64,000 nucleotides of DNA, from positions 32,218 to 96,217 of the forward strand of contig CAUPES010000006.1 in assembly GCA_963510375.1 (NCBI GenBank), in the 5' to 3' direction. Numbering within the stretch: the first letter of the stretch is position 1; every line of letters begins with the position of its first letter. This DNA is from Fastidiosipila sp963510375 (lineage in GTDB: Bacteria; Bacillota; Clostridia; Saccharofermentanales; Fastidiosipilaceae). Position numbers and translations under genes: made by a program. This document shows positions 53,351 to 63,420 of this stretch, piece after piece. The notes below the pieces were generated by a model. The model worked only from the letters and a program-made list of their open reading frames with translations, was not told the origin of the DNA and did no database searches.

Positions 53351-54248
53351 GTGCCTCACCTACTTTCGCAATAAATATATCATTCAGACTTGGTTTATAG
53401 TCTGAGAATAACTCAATTTCTCCACCAATTGCTGTAAGTACTGATAGCATTTCAGAACTAGGTAGGTTAAAGTCTATTATTAGTGAGGTTCTATCAGCTT
53501 CAATATGGAAATCACCTTGTGCTAATAACTTTTCTTTGAGTTCATCTTGAGACATACCTTTAATAATTAAACGTTTACGACCGTTGCCGAGTTCAGCTTT
53601 AACCTTGTTTAAAGAATTGTTGAGAATAATTTCTCCGTTATTTATCAAAACTATGTCATCACAAAACTCTTCAACACTAGACATTTGGTGGCTTGAGAAA
53701 ATGACAATTCTATCTTTTTCAACGAAATCAATAATAACTTGTGACAAGCTCTGAGCGTTGACGGGATCAAGACCTGAAAAAGGTTCATCTAAGATCAAGA
53801 TGTCAGGATCATTAATTACTGATTGGATAATTTGGATTTTTTGTTGATTACCTTTGGATAAGGTCTCCAAATTTTTGTTTTTATAATCAAGAAGTTCGAA
53901 TCTGCCCAACCAATATGTTATGGCTTGATTTAGTTCGGAAGTTTCCATGCCCTTAAGTTTGCCAAGATAGAACAGCTGCTCACCAACAGTTACATTTGGA
54001 TACAGACCCCTCTCTTCAGGCATATAACCAATCTTGTATTTTGATCGATCAAATTCTTTGCCATCAAGGAGAACTTGTCCAGAGTCTGGGTTGAAAACTT
54101 GCATAAGTATACGAATGGTAGTAGTTTTACCAGCACCGTTACGACCAAGGAATCCTAGAGGTTTACCTGATCTAGCAACGAAAGAAACATCTTTTAGAAT
54201 GTGCTTGCCGGAGAAACTCTTATTAATATCTATCAATTTTAATTCCAT
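53343..54248 (-). CDS. ABC exporter ATPase (NatA type)
   Basis: The 301-residue ATPase has Walker A GRNGAGKTTT (near 35-44), the signature LSKGNQQKI, Walker B LILDEPFSGLDP and a C-terminal extension typical of the DUF4162-containing NatA-like exporters. It pairs with the permease that follows with an 8-base overlap. Substrate candidates are sodium or small toxic compounds. AAAGGAGA precedes the ATG. Confidence 0.92.
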   Translation of the reverse strand: MELKLIDINKSFSGKHILKDVSFVARSGKPLGFLGRNGAGKTTTIRILMQVFNPDSGQVLLDGKEFDRSKYKIGYMPEERGLYPNVTVGEQLFYLGKLKGMETSELNQAITYWLGRFELLDYKNKNLETLSKGNQQKIQIIQSVINDPDILILDEPFSGLDPVNAQSLSQVIIDFVEKDRIVIFSSHQMSSVEEFCDDIVLINNGEIILNNSLNKVKAELGNGRKRLIIKGMSQDELKEKLLAQGDFHIEADRTSLIIDFNLPSSEMLSVLTAIGGEIELFSDYKPSLNDIFIAKVGEAHA

Positions 54249-54655
54249 TAATATTCTCCTTTCTCAGAAAATAAGTCTTTGATAAAACGCTTCAATATAA
54301 GAATTATACTGGAATGATAAATTTTGAAAATATTATATCATATGACTTTCCTTCGATTTTTAGAAAGAAATTAAAAAAAGATATTACAAGAGCTTTTCAA
54401 ATTTGAGCTAAGAATGAAGCAAAAGTTAACTTATATAGTATTCACTGGGGAAAATGCATATGATTTACGAACTAAATTGTACTAATTTTACAAAAACAAA
54501 GAAATATCCCGAAAAATAAGAAGAATTAGATTTAAGTTCGGAAAAAGAATATTTTTTCTATACAATTAAGTAAGACGTTTAAGTTTCCTTTACCCAAATA
54601 TATGCAAATGATATTATAAAAAGGAAACAATAATAAATTAAGAGAGGAAACATAT
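54249..54655. other. Divergent gap between the ABC operon and the MscS-like gene
   Basis: This 407-base AT-rich gap contains a minus-strand TATAAT near 54303-54309 for the ABC operon, with a poor -35, and the better + strand promoter at 54589-54617. I see no coding or RNA feature. Confidence 0.5.
54589..54617 (+). promoter_or_regulatory. Candidate promoter of the MscS-like gene
   Basis: TTTACC (54589-54594), a 17-base spacer and TATTAT (54612-54617) lie about 40 bases before the start codon. Confidence 0.55.
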
Positions 54656-55915
54656 ATGGAACACATTCAAAGATTTTTTGAGTCATCAGTAGGACGTTTT
54701 GTTCTAGGTGTTATTTTAATTCTTGCAGCATGGTTAGTTGCATCTGTAGTTAGATGGATTTTTAATAATGCTTTACAAAAAACATCATTGTCTAGAAAAT
54801 TAGCAGATTGGGGAGTAGTAAAACATCCAGACAAGGCTGCTAATTTAATTAGTACATTTGGACAAGTGCTTTATGCTTTAGTATGGGTATTTTTCTTACC
54901 AGGAATCTTAGAACAATTCGGTCTAAATTCATTGGCCACTCCAATTACTAATATGATGAACAGTATAGTTACATTCATTCCTAAGTTATTAGGTGCTGCA
55001 GTATACGTATTATTGGGTATTCTTGTAGCTAGAATAGTAAAACATTTAGTTTATAACTTAGCTTTAGGCTTGAATGTAGATAAATGGACAGAGAAACTCC
55101 AAATAAGTGATGACGTAGCTGCTAGAGAGAAAGAAACAAGAAGATATAGCTTAGCTACTATATTGGGAAATATTGCATTTGCATTAGTAATTATTCCTTT
55201 TATAATCCCTGCACTTGAAGCATTAGAGATGCACTCTATCACAGCTCCAATCGTAAATATCTTGAACACAATTCTATCAGCAATTCCAAATATGTTGGTA
55301 GCTGCAGTTCTAGTATTCGTTGGTGTATTAATTGCTAAGTTTGTCTCAAATATTTTACACGGTCTATTAGAGAATACAGGCATCAACCAAGTTAATAACT
55401 TCTTAAGCGATGACGGTAGCGTTAAGGTAAACTTCGCAAAATTAATTAGCGAAACAGTTGCGATAGTTATTGTAATCTTCTTCGCAGTAGAAGCATTGAA
55501 TGCGCTAAACTTACCAGTACTAAGTGCAATCGGGTCATCAGTAATTGCTTACTTACCTAGCGTAATTGCTGCTTTAGCAATTTTAGTAGCAGGTCTATTA
55601 GGTGGTGCTGCATTAGCTAAATTCATCCGCAATAACTTAGGATCACAACTTTTAGGTAATCTAGTTCAAGGTATCTTAGGTGTATTTGCAGTATTCATGG
55701 CATTAAACCAATTAGGTATAGCAACAGATATTGTTAACAAAGCCTTCGTATTAATCGTTGGTGCAGTTGCAGTAGCATTCGCTATAGCATTTGGTTTAGG
55801 CGGCAGAGATTTCGCAAGCAAACAACTAGATAAATTAGAGAAGACTGTTGATAATGAAGCTGAAAAAGTCAAATCAACAACTGCAAAAAATAATGATGAA
55901 AACACAGAACAATAG
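54656..55915 (+). CDS. TM-helix-repeat mechanosensitive-channel-like protein (CmpX type)
   Basis: The 419-residue membrane protein consists of repeated TM_helix (PF05552-type) units with the recurring I-P-x-L-L/M-x-A-A-V-x-x-L-x-G pattern (near residues 110, 220, 300) and a final G-L-G-G-R-D. Such proteins are related to the N-terminal membrane part of MscS-like channels (CmpX family) and lack the cytoplasmic MscS domain. The last 35 residues are charged and soluble. A role in osmotic stress is likely but unproven. RBS GAGAGGAAA precedes the ATG. Confidence 0.82.
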   Translation: MEHIQRFFESSVGRFVLGVILILAAWLVASVVRWIFNNALQKTSLSRKLADWGVVKHPDKAANLISTFGQVLYALVWVFFLPGILEQFGLNSLATPITNMMNSIVTFIPKLLGAAVYVLLGILVARIVKHLVYNLALGLNVDKWTEKLQISDDVAAREKETRRYSLATILGNIAFALVIIPFIIPALEALEMHSITAPIVNILNTILSAIPNMLVAAVLVFVGVLIAKFVSNILHGLLENTGINQVNNFLSDDGSVKVNFAKLISETVAIVIVIFFAVEALNALNLPVLSAIGSSVIAYLPSVIAALAILVAGLLGGAALAKFIRNNLGSQLLGNLVQGILGVFAVFMALNQLGIATDIVNKAFVLIVGAVAVAFAIAFGLGGRDFASKQLDKLEKTVDNEAEKVKSTTAKNNDENTEQ

Positions 55916-55977
55916 GTAGAAAATTAGTTGCAAAATTCGGCTAAGAATCAACTACTGTATAACATAAAATAAAAATT

Positions 55978-56038
55978 AAACCGTACTGAGACTTGTAAAG
56001 ACTGAGTTGTCATTACTAAGTTGCAGTGCGGTTTTTTT
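55978..56038 (+). terminator. Terminator of the MscS-like gene
   Basis: AAACCGTACTG (55978-55988) pairs with CAGTGCGGTTT (56024-56034), with one mismatch, followed by a T tract. Confidence 0.85.
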
Positions 56039-56198
56039 CATGCAAAGAAGTAAAATATTAATAAGCAAAAAATATAGTGTGCTACTAGTTTTTAACCGGA
56101 TAAAAAACTCTAGCCTTTAGCTAGATAAACCCCAAAAATATGTACATTAAATGGTATGCTTAAATAGAACATAATAAAAATCTATAGGAGTGCAAAAT

Positions 56199-59100
56199 AT
56201 GAATATACACGATTTAGAGAAATATCATTTGAACCCAGAGATAACACAATATGGAGCTGTACCAGCTCATGCTTACTTCATACCTTTTCCAGAGGTTGAG
56301 GATGTAAGGGCCTTAAGTAGAGCTTTAGTGCATATGCCTAGTATGGATGTAAGGAATCTTTCTCCAAGTTTGCAGAACTTAAACGATGACTGGAATTTTG
56401 CCTACTACAATAATTGGCGAGAAGTTCCGAGAGAGTTCGGTTTGGAGCCATGTTTAAGTGAAGGTTTAAATGCTAAGACCATACCAGTACCATCTAACTG
56501 GCAAAATCATGGTTATGATCAACACCAGTACATTAATGTTCGCTATCCTTTCCCTGTAGATCCACCATACATCCCAGACGAAAATCCTGTGGGTGCCTAT
56601 GAGTATGAGTTTTATGTGGAGGAAGATCAAGCTGATCAAAATGCTTACCTAAACTTCGAAGGTGTAGATTCTTGTATATATCTTTGGTTAAATGGCGAAT
56701 TTGTTGGATATTCTAGTGTATCTCATGTAACTCATGAATTTGATATTAGCGATTATATTCAAGCAGGCGAAAACTTGCTGCAAGCTTTGGTATTCAAGTG
56801 GTCAGCAGGCTCATATTTGGAAGATCAAGACAAATTTAGAATGTCAGGAATTTTCCGTGATGTATATATTCTTTATCGCCCAGAAACACACATTGTTGAC
56901 TACGTAATTAACCACGAACTTAATGATAGTTTGGACAAAGCTGAGATCCAAGTAGAACTTGAGTGGAATGAGGAAGCTGAGCAAAGTATAGTAGACAGTG
57001 CAACTATTGAAATTGTAGATCCTCGAACAGATGAATTAATCAAAGAGTTCAAGGCTGGTGAGAAGATAGTTATAGAGAACCCTATTCTTTGGAATGCTGA
57101 AGAACCTTTCTTATATTCTGTACATATTTCTTATAAGGGTGAAGCGATTAGGCAAGACCTAGGTTTGCGTAAGATTGATATAAAAGGCGATACTTATTTG
57201 ATTAATAATCAAAATATCAAGATTAAAGGTACTAACCGTCACGACTCAGATCCTGTCACAGGTTTCTACATCACTCCAGAACAGCTGTTGACAGACTTAA
57301 GCCTAATGAAAGCTCATAACATTAACGCCATTCGTACATCTCACTACCCTAATGCTCCATGGGCTTATGAGTATTATTCACGCTTTGGTTTCTATGTCTG
57401 TGATGAAGCTGATATAGAGATGCATGGAGCGGTAGAGTTATTTGGTAGTAGAGGTTGGGTAGCAAATCCAGACCCAGAAACAGTTGTAACAGAAGTCTAC
57501 TCATATCTAGCGAATTTAGATATGTTTTACCAGAATCAATTAGAACGTATTCAGAGAATGTTCTATAGAGATAGGAACCAAAGTTCTGTTGTAATTTGGT
57601 CATTGGGTAATGAAGCTGGATATGGTCCAGGCTTTGAGGCTACAGCTAAATGGCTCAAAGAAAATGATCCAAGCAGAAAAATTCAATACGAGAGTGCAAA
57701 TTATAGAGAGCCATACTTCAAATCTGATCTAAAATATCTAGACTTTGTTTCGCACATGTACTCCCCATTGGAGCAACTTGATGCCTATACAGCTAGAGAA
57801 GACGATAAGAAACCTTTTATCCTAATAGAATATATTCACGCTATGGGTAATGGTCCTGGTGATATAGATGCATATTGGGAAAGGATTTATAACAATGATT
57901 GCCTAACAGGTGGATTCGCCTGGGAGTGGTGTGACCATGCGATTTATAAGGGCAAAGCCGATAATGGACAAGATATTTACTATTATGGTGGTGATCATGG
58001 CGAAGATTTCCATGACTCAAACTTCTGTGTAGATGGATTAGTTAAGCCAAATAGAGAGATTAGTCCTGCTCTTGTAGAGTACGGTAATGTATTACGTCCA
58101 CTTAAATTAGTTGCGGAGGCTAACTCAGCAACAGAAGCTTTAGCAGGTAAAGTTAAAGTTCAAAATATGCTCGATTTCGCAGATGCAGGTCAGAAGGTAA
58201 TTATTAGTTTTGAATACGTAATTAATGGAGAAACTCTAATAAATGGTAGCGTTCTAGATTTTAGCTTACCTGCTCGTGAAAGTTTAGTTATAGATTTGCA
58301 ACTTAACGAAGCGGAGGAAGCAGAGCTTGAAGCGGCAATGGCAGCAGATGCTAATATTTATCTAAACTTAAGTTACTTAAATATAGAGGAAAGTATTTTA
58401 CTAAAAGATTTAGAGCTTATGGGCTCTGAACAACTAATTATTAATGAATCAGCAGAAGTTGATGTAGCAAAGCTCTTCCCAGAGTTTAGTGACTTAGCAG
58501 AATCTACTGAGAGCGCTGATAGTCTTGAGGTTCTAGACTATGAGGATAAGTTAATTATCAAAGGCGAGAACTTCCAGTATGAATTTGATTTGTTCAGAGG
58601 AATGCCTGCTAAAATAGTCTATGATAATGAGATCATAATGTCAGACTTGGTAGAATATAATATTTGGCGAGCTCCTACAGATAACGATATGTTTATCAAG
58701 AGTGAGTGGAAGCAAGCTGGACTAGATAGGGTTATACCTAAACTAAAAGACTTAGAGTATGAGTTACATGAAGGTGGCTTAGAGATTAAGACACACATTA
58801 CTTTGACACCGAAGATGAGACAGCCTATAGCTCAAGTCTATGCAAGTTGGTTTATCTCAAATCTAGGAGAAATAAAAGTTAAATTAGATGTGGATAGAGA
58901 TAGAAATCAACCATGGTTCAAAGGATTCCCAGACTATCCAATGTCAGCAGCAGAGCAAGAACGAGCAGAGAAGGGATTCCCATTCTTACCGAGATTTGGT
59001 CTACGTTTGTTCTTGGACAAGGACTTCGAGAATTTAGCCTACTACGGTATGGGACCAGGCCAGAACTATGAGGACTTCCAAGATGCTGCTTATATGGGGA

Positions 59101-59468
59101 AATTCTATAGCTCAGTTGAAGCAGAGTATGTAGACTTCATTAAGCCACAAGAACATGGAAACCACGAGAAGACCAAAGCAGTTTTACTCTCTAATGAGTA
59201 TGCCAAGGCTTTACAGATTAGCTCTGCAAAAGATTTTGCTTTCTCAGCAAGTCAATTTACACAAGAAGAGCTAGAGTCTAAGGCTCATAACTACGAAATA
59301 CAGAAACATAATAAGACAGTTCTTTGCTTAGATTACAGAATGAGTGGATTAGGATCTAATAGTTGTGGTCCATTGACTCGTGAAGAGTTTAGATTGAACG
59401 AAGAGAAATTCTCTGTAGAATTTACTATAATGCCAGGAAGATTAGAGCTCGATTTTGATTTTGAGTAA
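56199..59468 (+). CDS. lacZ: Beta-galactosidase LacZ (GH2)
   Basis: The 1089-residue GH2 enzyme has sugar-binding and immunoglobulin-like N-terminal domains and a TIM-barrel core. The core carries GTNRHDSDP, INAIRTSHYP, the acid/base glutamate in WSLGNEAGYG, and the nucleophile glutamate in LIEYIHAMGNG. A beta-galactosidase small chain domain ends it. Size and motifs match LacZ, which hydrolyses lactose and other beta-galactosides in the cytoplasm; there is no signal peptide. The ATG at 56199 has TAGGAG eight bases upstream; the GTG at 56190 overlaps that site. No permease or repressor is adjacent. Confidence 0.95.
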   Translation: MNIHDLEKYHLNPEITQYGAVPAHAYFIPFPEVEDVRALSRALVHMPSMDVRNLSPSLQNLNDDWNFAYYNNWREVPREFGLEPCLSEGLNAKTIPVPSNWQNHGYDQHQYINVRYPFPVDPPYIPDENPVGAYEYEFYVEEDQADQNAYLNFEGVDSCIYLWLNGEFVGYSSVSHVTHEFDISDYIQAGENLLQALVFKWSAGSYLEDQDKFRMSGIFRDVYILYRPETHIVDYVINHELNDSLDKAEIQVELEWNEEAEQSIVDSATIEIVDPRTDELIKEFKAGEKIVIENPILWNAEEPFLYSVHISYKGEAIRQDLGLRKIDIKGDTYLINNQNIKIKGTNRHDSDPVTGFYITPEQLLTDLSLMKAHNINAIRTSHYPNAPWAYEYYSRFGFYVCDEADIEMHGAVELFGSRGWVANPDPETVVTEVYSYLANLDMFYQNQLERIQRMFYRDRNQSSVVIWSLGNEAGYGPGFEATAKWLKENDPSRKIQYESANYREPYFKSDLKYLDFVSHMYSPLEQLDAYTAREDDKKPFILIEYIHAMGNGPGDIDAYWERIYNNDCLTGGFAWEWCDHAIYKGKADNGQDIYYYGGDHGEDFHDSNFCVDGLVKPNREISPALVEYGNVLRPLKLVAEANSATEALAGKVKVQNMLDFADAGQKVIISFEYVINGETLINGSVLDFSLPARESLVIDLQLNEAEEAELEAAMAADANIYLNLSYLNIEESILLKDLELMGSEQLIINESAEVDVAKLFPEFSDLAESTESADSLEVLDYEDKLIIKGENFQYEFDLFRGMPAKIVYDNEIIMSDLVEYNIWRAPTDNDMFIKSEWKQAGLDRVIPKLKDLEYELHEGGLEIKTHITLTPKMRQPIAQVYASWFISNLGEIKVKLDVDRDRNQPWFKGFPDYPMSAAEQERAEKGFPFLPRFGLRLFLDKDFENLAYYGMGPGQNYEDFQDAAYMGKFYSSVEAEYVDFIKPQEHGNHEKTKAVLLSNEYAKALQISSAKDFAFSASQFTQEELESKAHNYEIQKHNKTVLCLDYRMSGLGSNSCGPLTREEFRLNEEKFSVEFTIMPGRLELDFDFE

Positions 59469-59494
59469 AACTTAGAGAATTAGGACAAATGAGG

Positions 59495-59526
59495 GAAGGC
59501 TAGCAGATAATGTTGGCCTTCTTTTT
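59495..59526 (+). terminator. Terminator of lacZ
   Basis: GAAGGC (59495-59500) and GCCTTC (59516-59521) form the stem, with TTTTT following. Confidence 0.75.
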
Positions 59527-59653
59527 ATACTGTGAATAATTAAGTGACTCAGATCTCCAAAACCCTGCTTCTAAGCTTGTAAACAGGATTTCAAAGTGCT
59601 AATATTTAGTGAACCGTAAAGGCAGTAAGAATATTAAAAGGAAAGGCGATATT

Positions 59654-60985
59654 ATGCTAGATAAAGAATTAATCAAAAGATATCAAGATAAATATGCAAA
59701 TGATCCAAGCAATAAAGCAGTTGAGAATGCAATTGCTAAGAATGGTATCAATGCATCAAGTTTAGATAATTCAGCAAAGAGAAAACATAATTTTGTATTT
59801 AGTGATGTTACAAAAAGAGGTAACATTACCAATCAAAAGAGCTCAGGACGTTGCTGGATGTTCGCAAATTTAAACACAGCTCGTGTAAATGTAATGGAGA
59901 AATTGAATGTTAAGAATTTCGAATTCTCACAAACATATACTTTTTTCTGGGATAAATTAGAGAAATCTAATTTCTTCTTAGAATCAATTATTGAAACAGC
60001 TGACGAACCTTTAAACTCAAGAGTCGTCTGGCATTTATTGCAAACACCTCAAGAAGATGGTGGACAATATGACATGTTTGTCGGTATCTTGAAAAAATAT
60101 GGTTCAGTACCAAAAGAATGTATGCCTGAAACTTATCACTCAGAGAATACTTACGTATTGGATACAGTTTTAAATAATAAATTAAGAGAATTTGCTGCAG
60201 TATTGAGAAAAATGCACGCTGAAGGCAAGTCAGACGAAGAATTAAGAGCTAAAAAAGATGAGCAACTATATTTCGTCTACAATTTATTAGTTAAGACACT
60301 AGGTGAAGCTCCAAGAACATTTGACTATAGCTACAGAGACAAGGATGACAAATTCCACAGATTAACAAACCAAAATCCAGTAGAGTTCTTTGAAACTTAC
60401 AGTGGTTTAAATCTAAATTCTATGGTAAATATCATCAACGCTCCAACAGCAGACAAACCATACGAGAAAACTTATACAGTTAAGTTGCTAGGCTCTGTAA
60501 AAGAAGCTCCAGTTATTAAATATGTAAACCTACCAGTTGAAGATTTGAAAGCAAGTGCAATTAAATCTATCCAAGCAGGTGTACCAGTATGGTTCGGTTG
60601 TGATGTAGGCAAATTCAGTGATAGTAAATTAGGTATCATGGACGACAAGTTATTCGATTATGCAGCAACACTTGGCGAAGGCGAAAACCTTACAAAAGCA
60701 GAGCGCCTAGACTATGGTGATAGTTTACTAACTCACGCAATGGTTCTAACAGGTGTTGATTTGGACGAAAACGAAAACGTAATTAAATGGCAAGTTGAAA
60801 ACTCATGGGGTAAAGACGCAGGTGATGAAGGTATCTTCTCAATGTCAGACTCATGGTTTGATGAGTACACATATCAAGTTACTGTAGATCGTAAATTTGT
60901 TGATGAGAAAATTCTAGACATTTATGACAACTGTGAAATTACAGAACTTGAGCCATGGGATCCAATGGGTTCATTGGCAATGTAG
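59654..60985 (+). CDS. pepC: Aminopeptidase C (bleomycin-hydrolase family, peptidase C1B)
   Basis: The 443-residue papain-fold peptidase has the catalytic cysteine C67 in SSGRCWMFA, histidine in LTHAMVLTG and asparagine in WQVENSWG. These are the PepC/bleomycin hydrolase motifs; members form a hexameric barrel and trim peptides. The ATG at 59654 follows GAAAGG; the GTG at 59609 is less likely. Cytoplasmic. A strong terminator follows. Confidence 0.95.
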   Translation: MLDKELIKRYQDKYANDPSNKAVENAIAKNGINASSLDNSAKRKHNFVFSDVTKRGNITNQKSSGRCWMFANLNTARVNVMEKLNVKNFEFSQTYTFFWDKLEKSNFFLESIIETADEPLNSRVVWHLLQTPQEDGGQYDMFVGILKKYGSVPKECMPETYHSENTYVLDTVLNNKLREFAAVLRKMHAEGKSDEELRAKKDEQLYFVYNLLVKTLGEAPRTFDYSYRDKDDKFHRLTNQNPVEFFETYSGLNLNSMVNIINAPTADKPYEKTYTVKLLGSVKEAPVIKYVNLPVEDLKASAIKSIQAGVPVWFGCDVGKFSDSKLGIMDDKLFDYAATLGEGENLTKAERLDYGDSLLTHAMVLTGVDLDENENVIKWQVENSWGKDAGDEGIFSMSDSWFDEYTYQVTVDRKFVDEKILDIYDNCEITELEPWDPMGSLAM

Positions 60986-61027
60986 TTTTTGGGTTAAATA
61001 AAGTTTTAAAAATATAAATTAGTATAA

Positions 61028-61087
61028 TAGACTGTCCTCGCAAGTTGGGTCCATTTCTGGTCCAGTTGGAGAGACAGTCTATTTTTT
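61028..61087 (+). terminator. Terminator of pepC
   Basis: TAGACTGTC (61028-61036) pairs with GACAGTCTA (61073-61081), followed by TTTTTT. Confidence 0.85.
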
Positions 61088-61111
61088 CTTAAAAATATTT
61101 GTGCAAGGTTT

Positions 61112-61348
61112 TTATCTAGACTTTTTATTGTATATGCTCCAAAAGTATCTAAATAAACTAATAATGAAGTAATAAATCAAAATATTAGCTAAGAATGGAG
61201 CAATTGTTAGGTTTGGCATATGTATATCGCCTGCATTTATGTGTGTTTGGAAAAAGGTTATTGGAAAGCCGAAAGCAAAATCTTTCCCAGTGCTATAAAA
61301 TGCTGGTGTAAATTGAAACTTAATGAAGAAAAGTAAAAAGCTTTGCAA
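61112..61348 (-). pseudogene. Remnant or small membrane protein frame, low support
   Basis: An open frame of 78 codons has no ATG start and no ribosome binding site; it begins with TTG inside the terminator stem of the upstream gene. The middle (FYSTGKDFAFGFPITFFQTHIN) and the C-terminal helix look protein-like, so it may be the 3' end of a decayed membrane-protein gene. It could also be spurious. Confidence 0.3.
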
Positions 61349-61412
61349 ATTGCCTATGAAAAGAAAATCAAAAAAGTTGCCTTTACTGATTATAGATTAT
61401 TGCAAAGCTTTT
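61335..61412 (-). terminator. Terminator of the small secreted protein gene
   Basis: AAAAGCTTTGCAA (61336-61348) pairs perfectly with TTGCAAAGCTTTT (61400-61412). On the minus strand it is followed by TTACTTTT. The loop is long. Confidence 0.7.
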
Positions 61413-61439
61413 ATTTAAATTTGTAATCCTAACAGTTAA

Positions 61440-61823
61440 TTAATTCTGTGAAAATAAGACGAATTGATCTCCATTTATTGTCTGATGATAACTAAGTGAA
61501 TTAAAGAAGAAGTATTTTACATCCTGATACTTAGTAGAGACGGAATGACCGTGTGATCTATTTCTAGCACCATGTACTCTAAGGTTTATTAATGTGGTAC
61601 TAAACCAATTATTTGATGCATGTACTTCGATGATATCAACTATATTTGTATTAACTGTTTCTGTCCAGGTTGTGGCAGATACAGCATGATCGGTTGTGTC
61701 ATTCTGTCCGTTGACAATTCCTACAGTTTTACTATCAGCAGAAATAACTTTGAAAGTTAGCAAAATTACCAATAAAAATGTAAAAATAGCAAAAGAAAAT
61801 TTATTTAATGGCTTTATTCTCAT
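61440..61823 (-). CDS. Small secreted protein, unknown
   Basis: The 127-residue protein has a signal peptide (about 8-29) and a beta-rich mature part with WTETVNTNIVDI and VHGARNRSHGH stretches. I recognise no family. GGGGAGG precedes the ATG. It has its own terminator. Confidence 0.65.
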   Translation of the reverse strand: MRIKPLNKFSFAIFTFLLVILLTFKVISADSKTVGIVNGQNDTTDHAVSATTWTETVNTNIVDIIEVHASNNWFSTTLINLRVHGARNRSHGHSVSTKYQDVKYFFFNSLSYHQTINGDQFVLFSQN

Positions 61824-61987
61824 TAATTTTTACCTCCCCTTAATTAAATCATAATTAAATAATAGCCTACAAAATATAAAAAAAAACAAGAACAATTGCT
61901 TGAAAAATTGTGCAAAATGCTTAAAATGATAAATATTAGGATGCATTAAACAATATTAATATTAATTTTTAATTTAAGGAGCTACTT

Positions 61988-63361
61988 GTGGGTAAAATAA
62001 ACTTAAACAAATTAATAACCTTAGTTTTATTACTTACACTTTTGGTGTCTTGTAGTAATAGTGAGTATGAGAACAGAGATAATCTAAAGAAATCCAATCA
62101 ATCAGATTGTCAAATTCAGTTTATGCAAATGGGGCAAAATCCAACCATTGCGGAGGGAGCTAATTCTTTTTACCACATATCAGGGAAATTTCTTTATTCA
62201 ATATCAAAAAAAGACGGGAAAGTTAGAGTTTTGGATAACAATCCTGATACATTAGATGATAGAGAAGAGAATCCGGAATTAAGAAAATTGAGTAATGCTT
62301 ATTTTGAATTTCCAGTTTCAGTGCAATACATCGACGGCAAGCTTTATGTTGTAAGTAAAGAAGCAAAAAACCTTGAGAATGGTATAGAATCCGAGGGAAA
62401 TATTTATGAGAATATAGTATATGAAGTAGATACTTCTGGTTCAGGGCGTAAGGCTATTTTTAAAAGTGAAAAAGATGTAAATGCAATTATTTTGCATAGA
62501 GGCTATTTATACTTTTCAACAAGTGATTTTTATGATATTAAGCTTGCTTTAATTGAGGGAAAAAAGACAGATTATAAGAAACTTGGCTATAAATTGCAAA
62601 GACTTCCTTTGCATAACTTGTCTGCCAAGCCCGAAACTATTTATGAAAGAACAAATAAGTTAGGTTATATAAATCAAATGTTGCCAATAGACAATATTAT
62701 GTATTTTATGGAAGCAAATACAGCAATTGATTCCAACAAGATTCAGGAAGAAGAGAAGAAAATCAAAAAAGGTTACATTCTAGATTATGAACTTAATTTT
62801 CAAAGTTTAAACCTAATTAGTAAAGCAAATAAAGTATTAAATACAGATGGTAGTAATCTTTCTTGGCCAATGCCAAGTTCTGAAAAGGAACTTATTTACA
62901 CCAAAAATTATGGAAAATTGGGAATGAATGAAATAAGGGAAATAATTGAAAAAGGTAAGAAATTTCCTGAATTTGAGCGAAAACTTATTTCAACAGATTA
63001 TGAAACTAATAAAATTAAAGAGATTGATTTTCATCTCCCGGCAGAAGATTCTGGTTTAATTTTTGGATATGGGGATTATTTCTGTGTCGATAATGCAATG
63101 ACTTCTAAGATGTTAAAAAAACCTAGAACGCTTAAATTCTTTAACAAGAATGCAGAACTTGTCGATGAAATAGAATTGTTCGCTAGAGCAGGTTTGGTTT
63201 TAGGTATGGACAAGAATTACCTATATATTAATGTTCTCAAGTTAGAAGATGAAGAACTGAACGGAATTTATAGGCTTAATCTTGATAATGTAGGTAAAGG
63301 TAAACTTAGCTGGGAAAAATTCTTTACGTATCAACCAGAAGTTAATGCAAATAAAAAATAA
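61988..63361 (+). CDS. Lipoprotein with beta-propeller-like repeats, unknown
   Basis: The 457-residue protein has a lipoprotein signal (LLVSC, about 18-22). The mature part carries repeated segments of the form Y-I-D/N-G-K-L-Y-x-V and G-Y-L-Y-F-S (for example YIDGKLYVV and GYLYFS), as in propeller domains of the DUF5050 or YncE kind. The first codon is GTG after AAGGAG. The function is unknown. Confidence 0.7.
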   Translation: MGKINLNKLITLVLLLTLLVSCSNSEYENRDNLKKSNQSDCQIQFMQMGQNPTIAEGANSFYHISGKFLYSISKKDGKVRVLDNNPDTLDDREENPELRKLSNAYFEFPVSVQYIDGKLYVVSKEAKNLENGIESEGNIYENIVYEVDTSGSGRKAIFKSEKDVNAIILHRGYLYFSTSDFYDIKLALIEGKKTDYKKLGYKLQRLPLHNLSAKPETIYERTNKLGYINQMLPIDNIMYFMEANTAIDSNKIQEEEKKIKKGYILDYELNFQSLNLISKANKVLNTDGSNLSWPMPSSEKELIYTKNYGKLGMNEIREIIEKGKKFPEFERKLISTDYETNKIKEIDFHLPAEDSGLIFGYGDYFCVDNAMTSKMLKKPRTLKFFNKNAELVDEIELFARAGLVLGMDKNYLYINVLKLEDEELNGIYRLNLDNVGKGKLSWEKFFTYQPEVNANKK

Positions 63362-63388
63362 GCTGAAAATTAAATAATTCTCAGCTTA
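63359..63388. terminator. Convergent terminator at 63.37 kb
   Basis: TAAGCTGA (63359-63366, including the stop codon) and TCAGCTTA (63381-63388) form an 8-bp stem, extended inside by AATT/AATT after one mismatch. It can serve both genes. The T tract is poor. Confidence 0.5.
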
Positions 63389-63420
63389 GAAAGTTTAGTA
63401 TTTTGAATGAAATTTTTAAA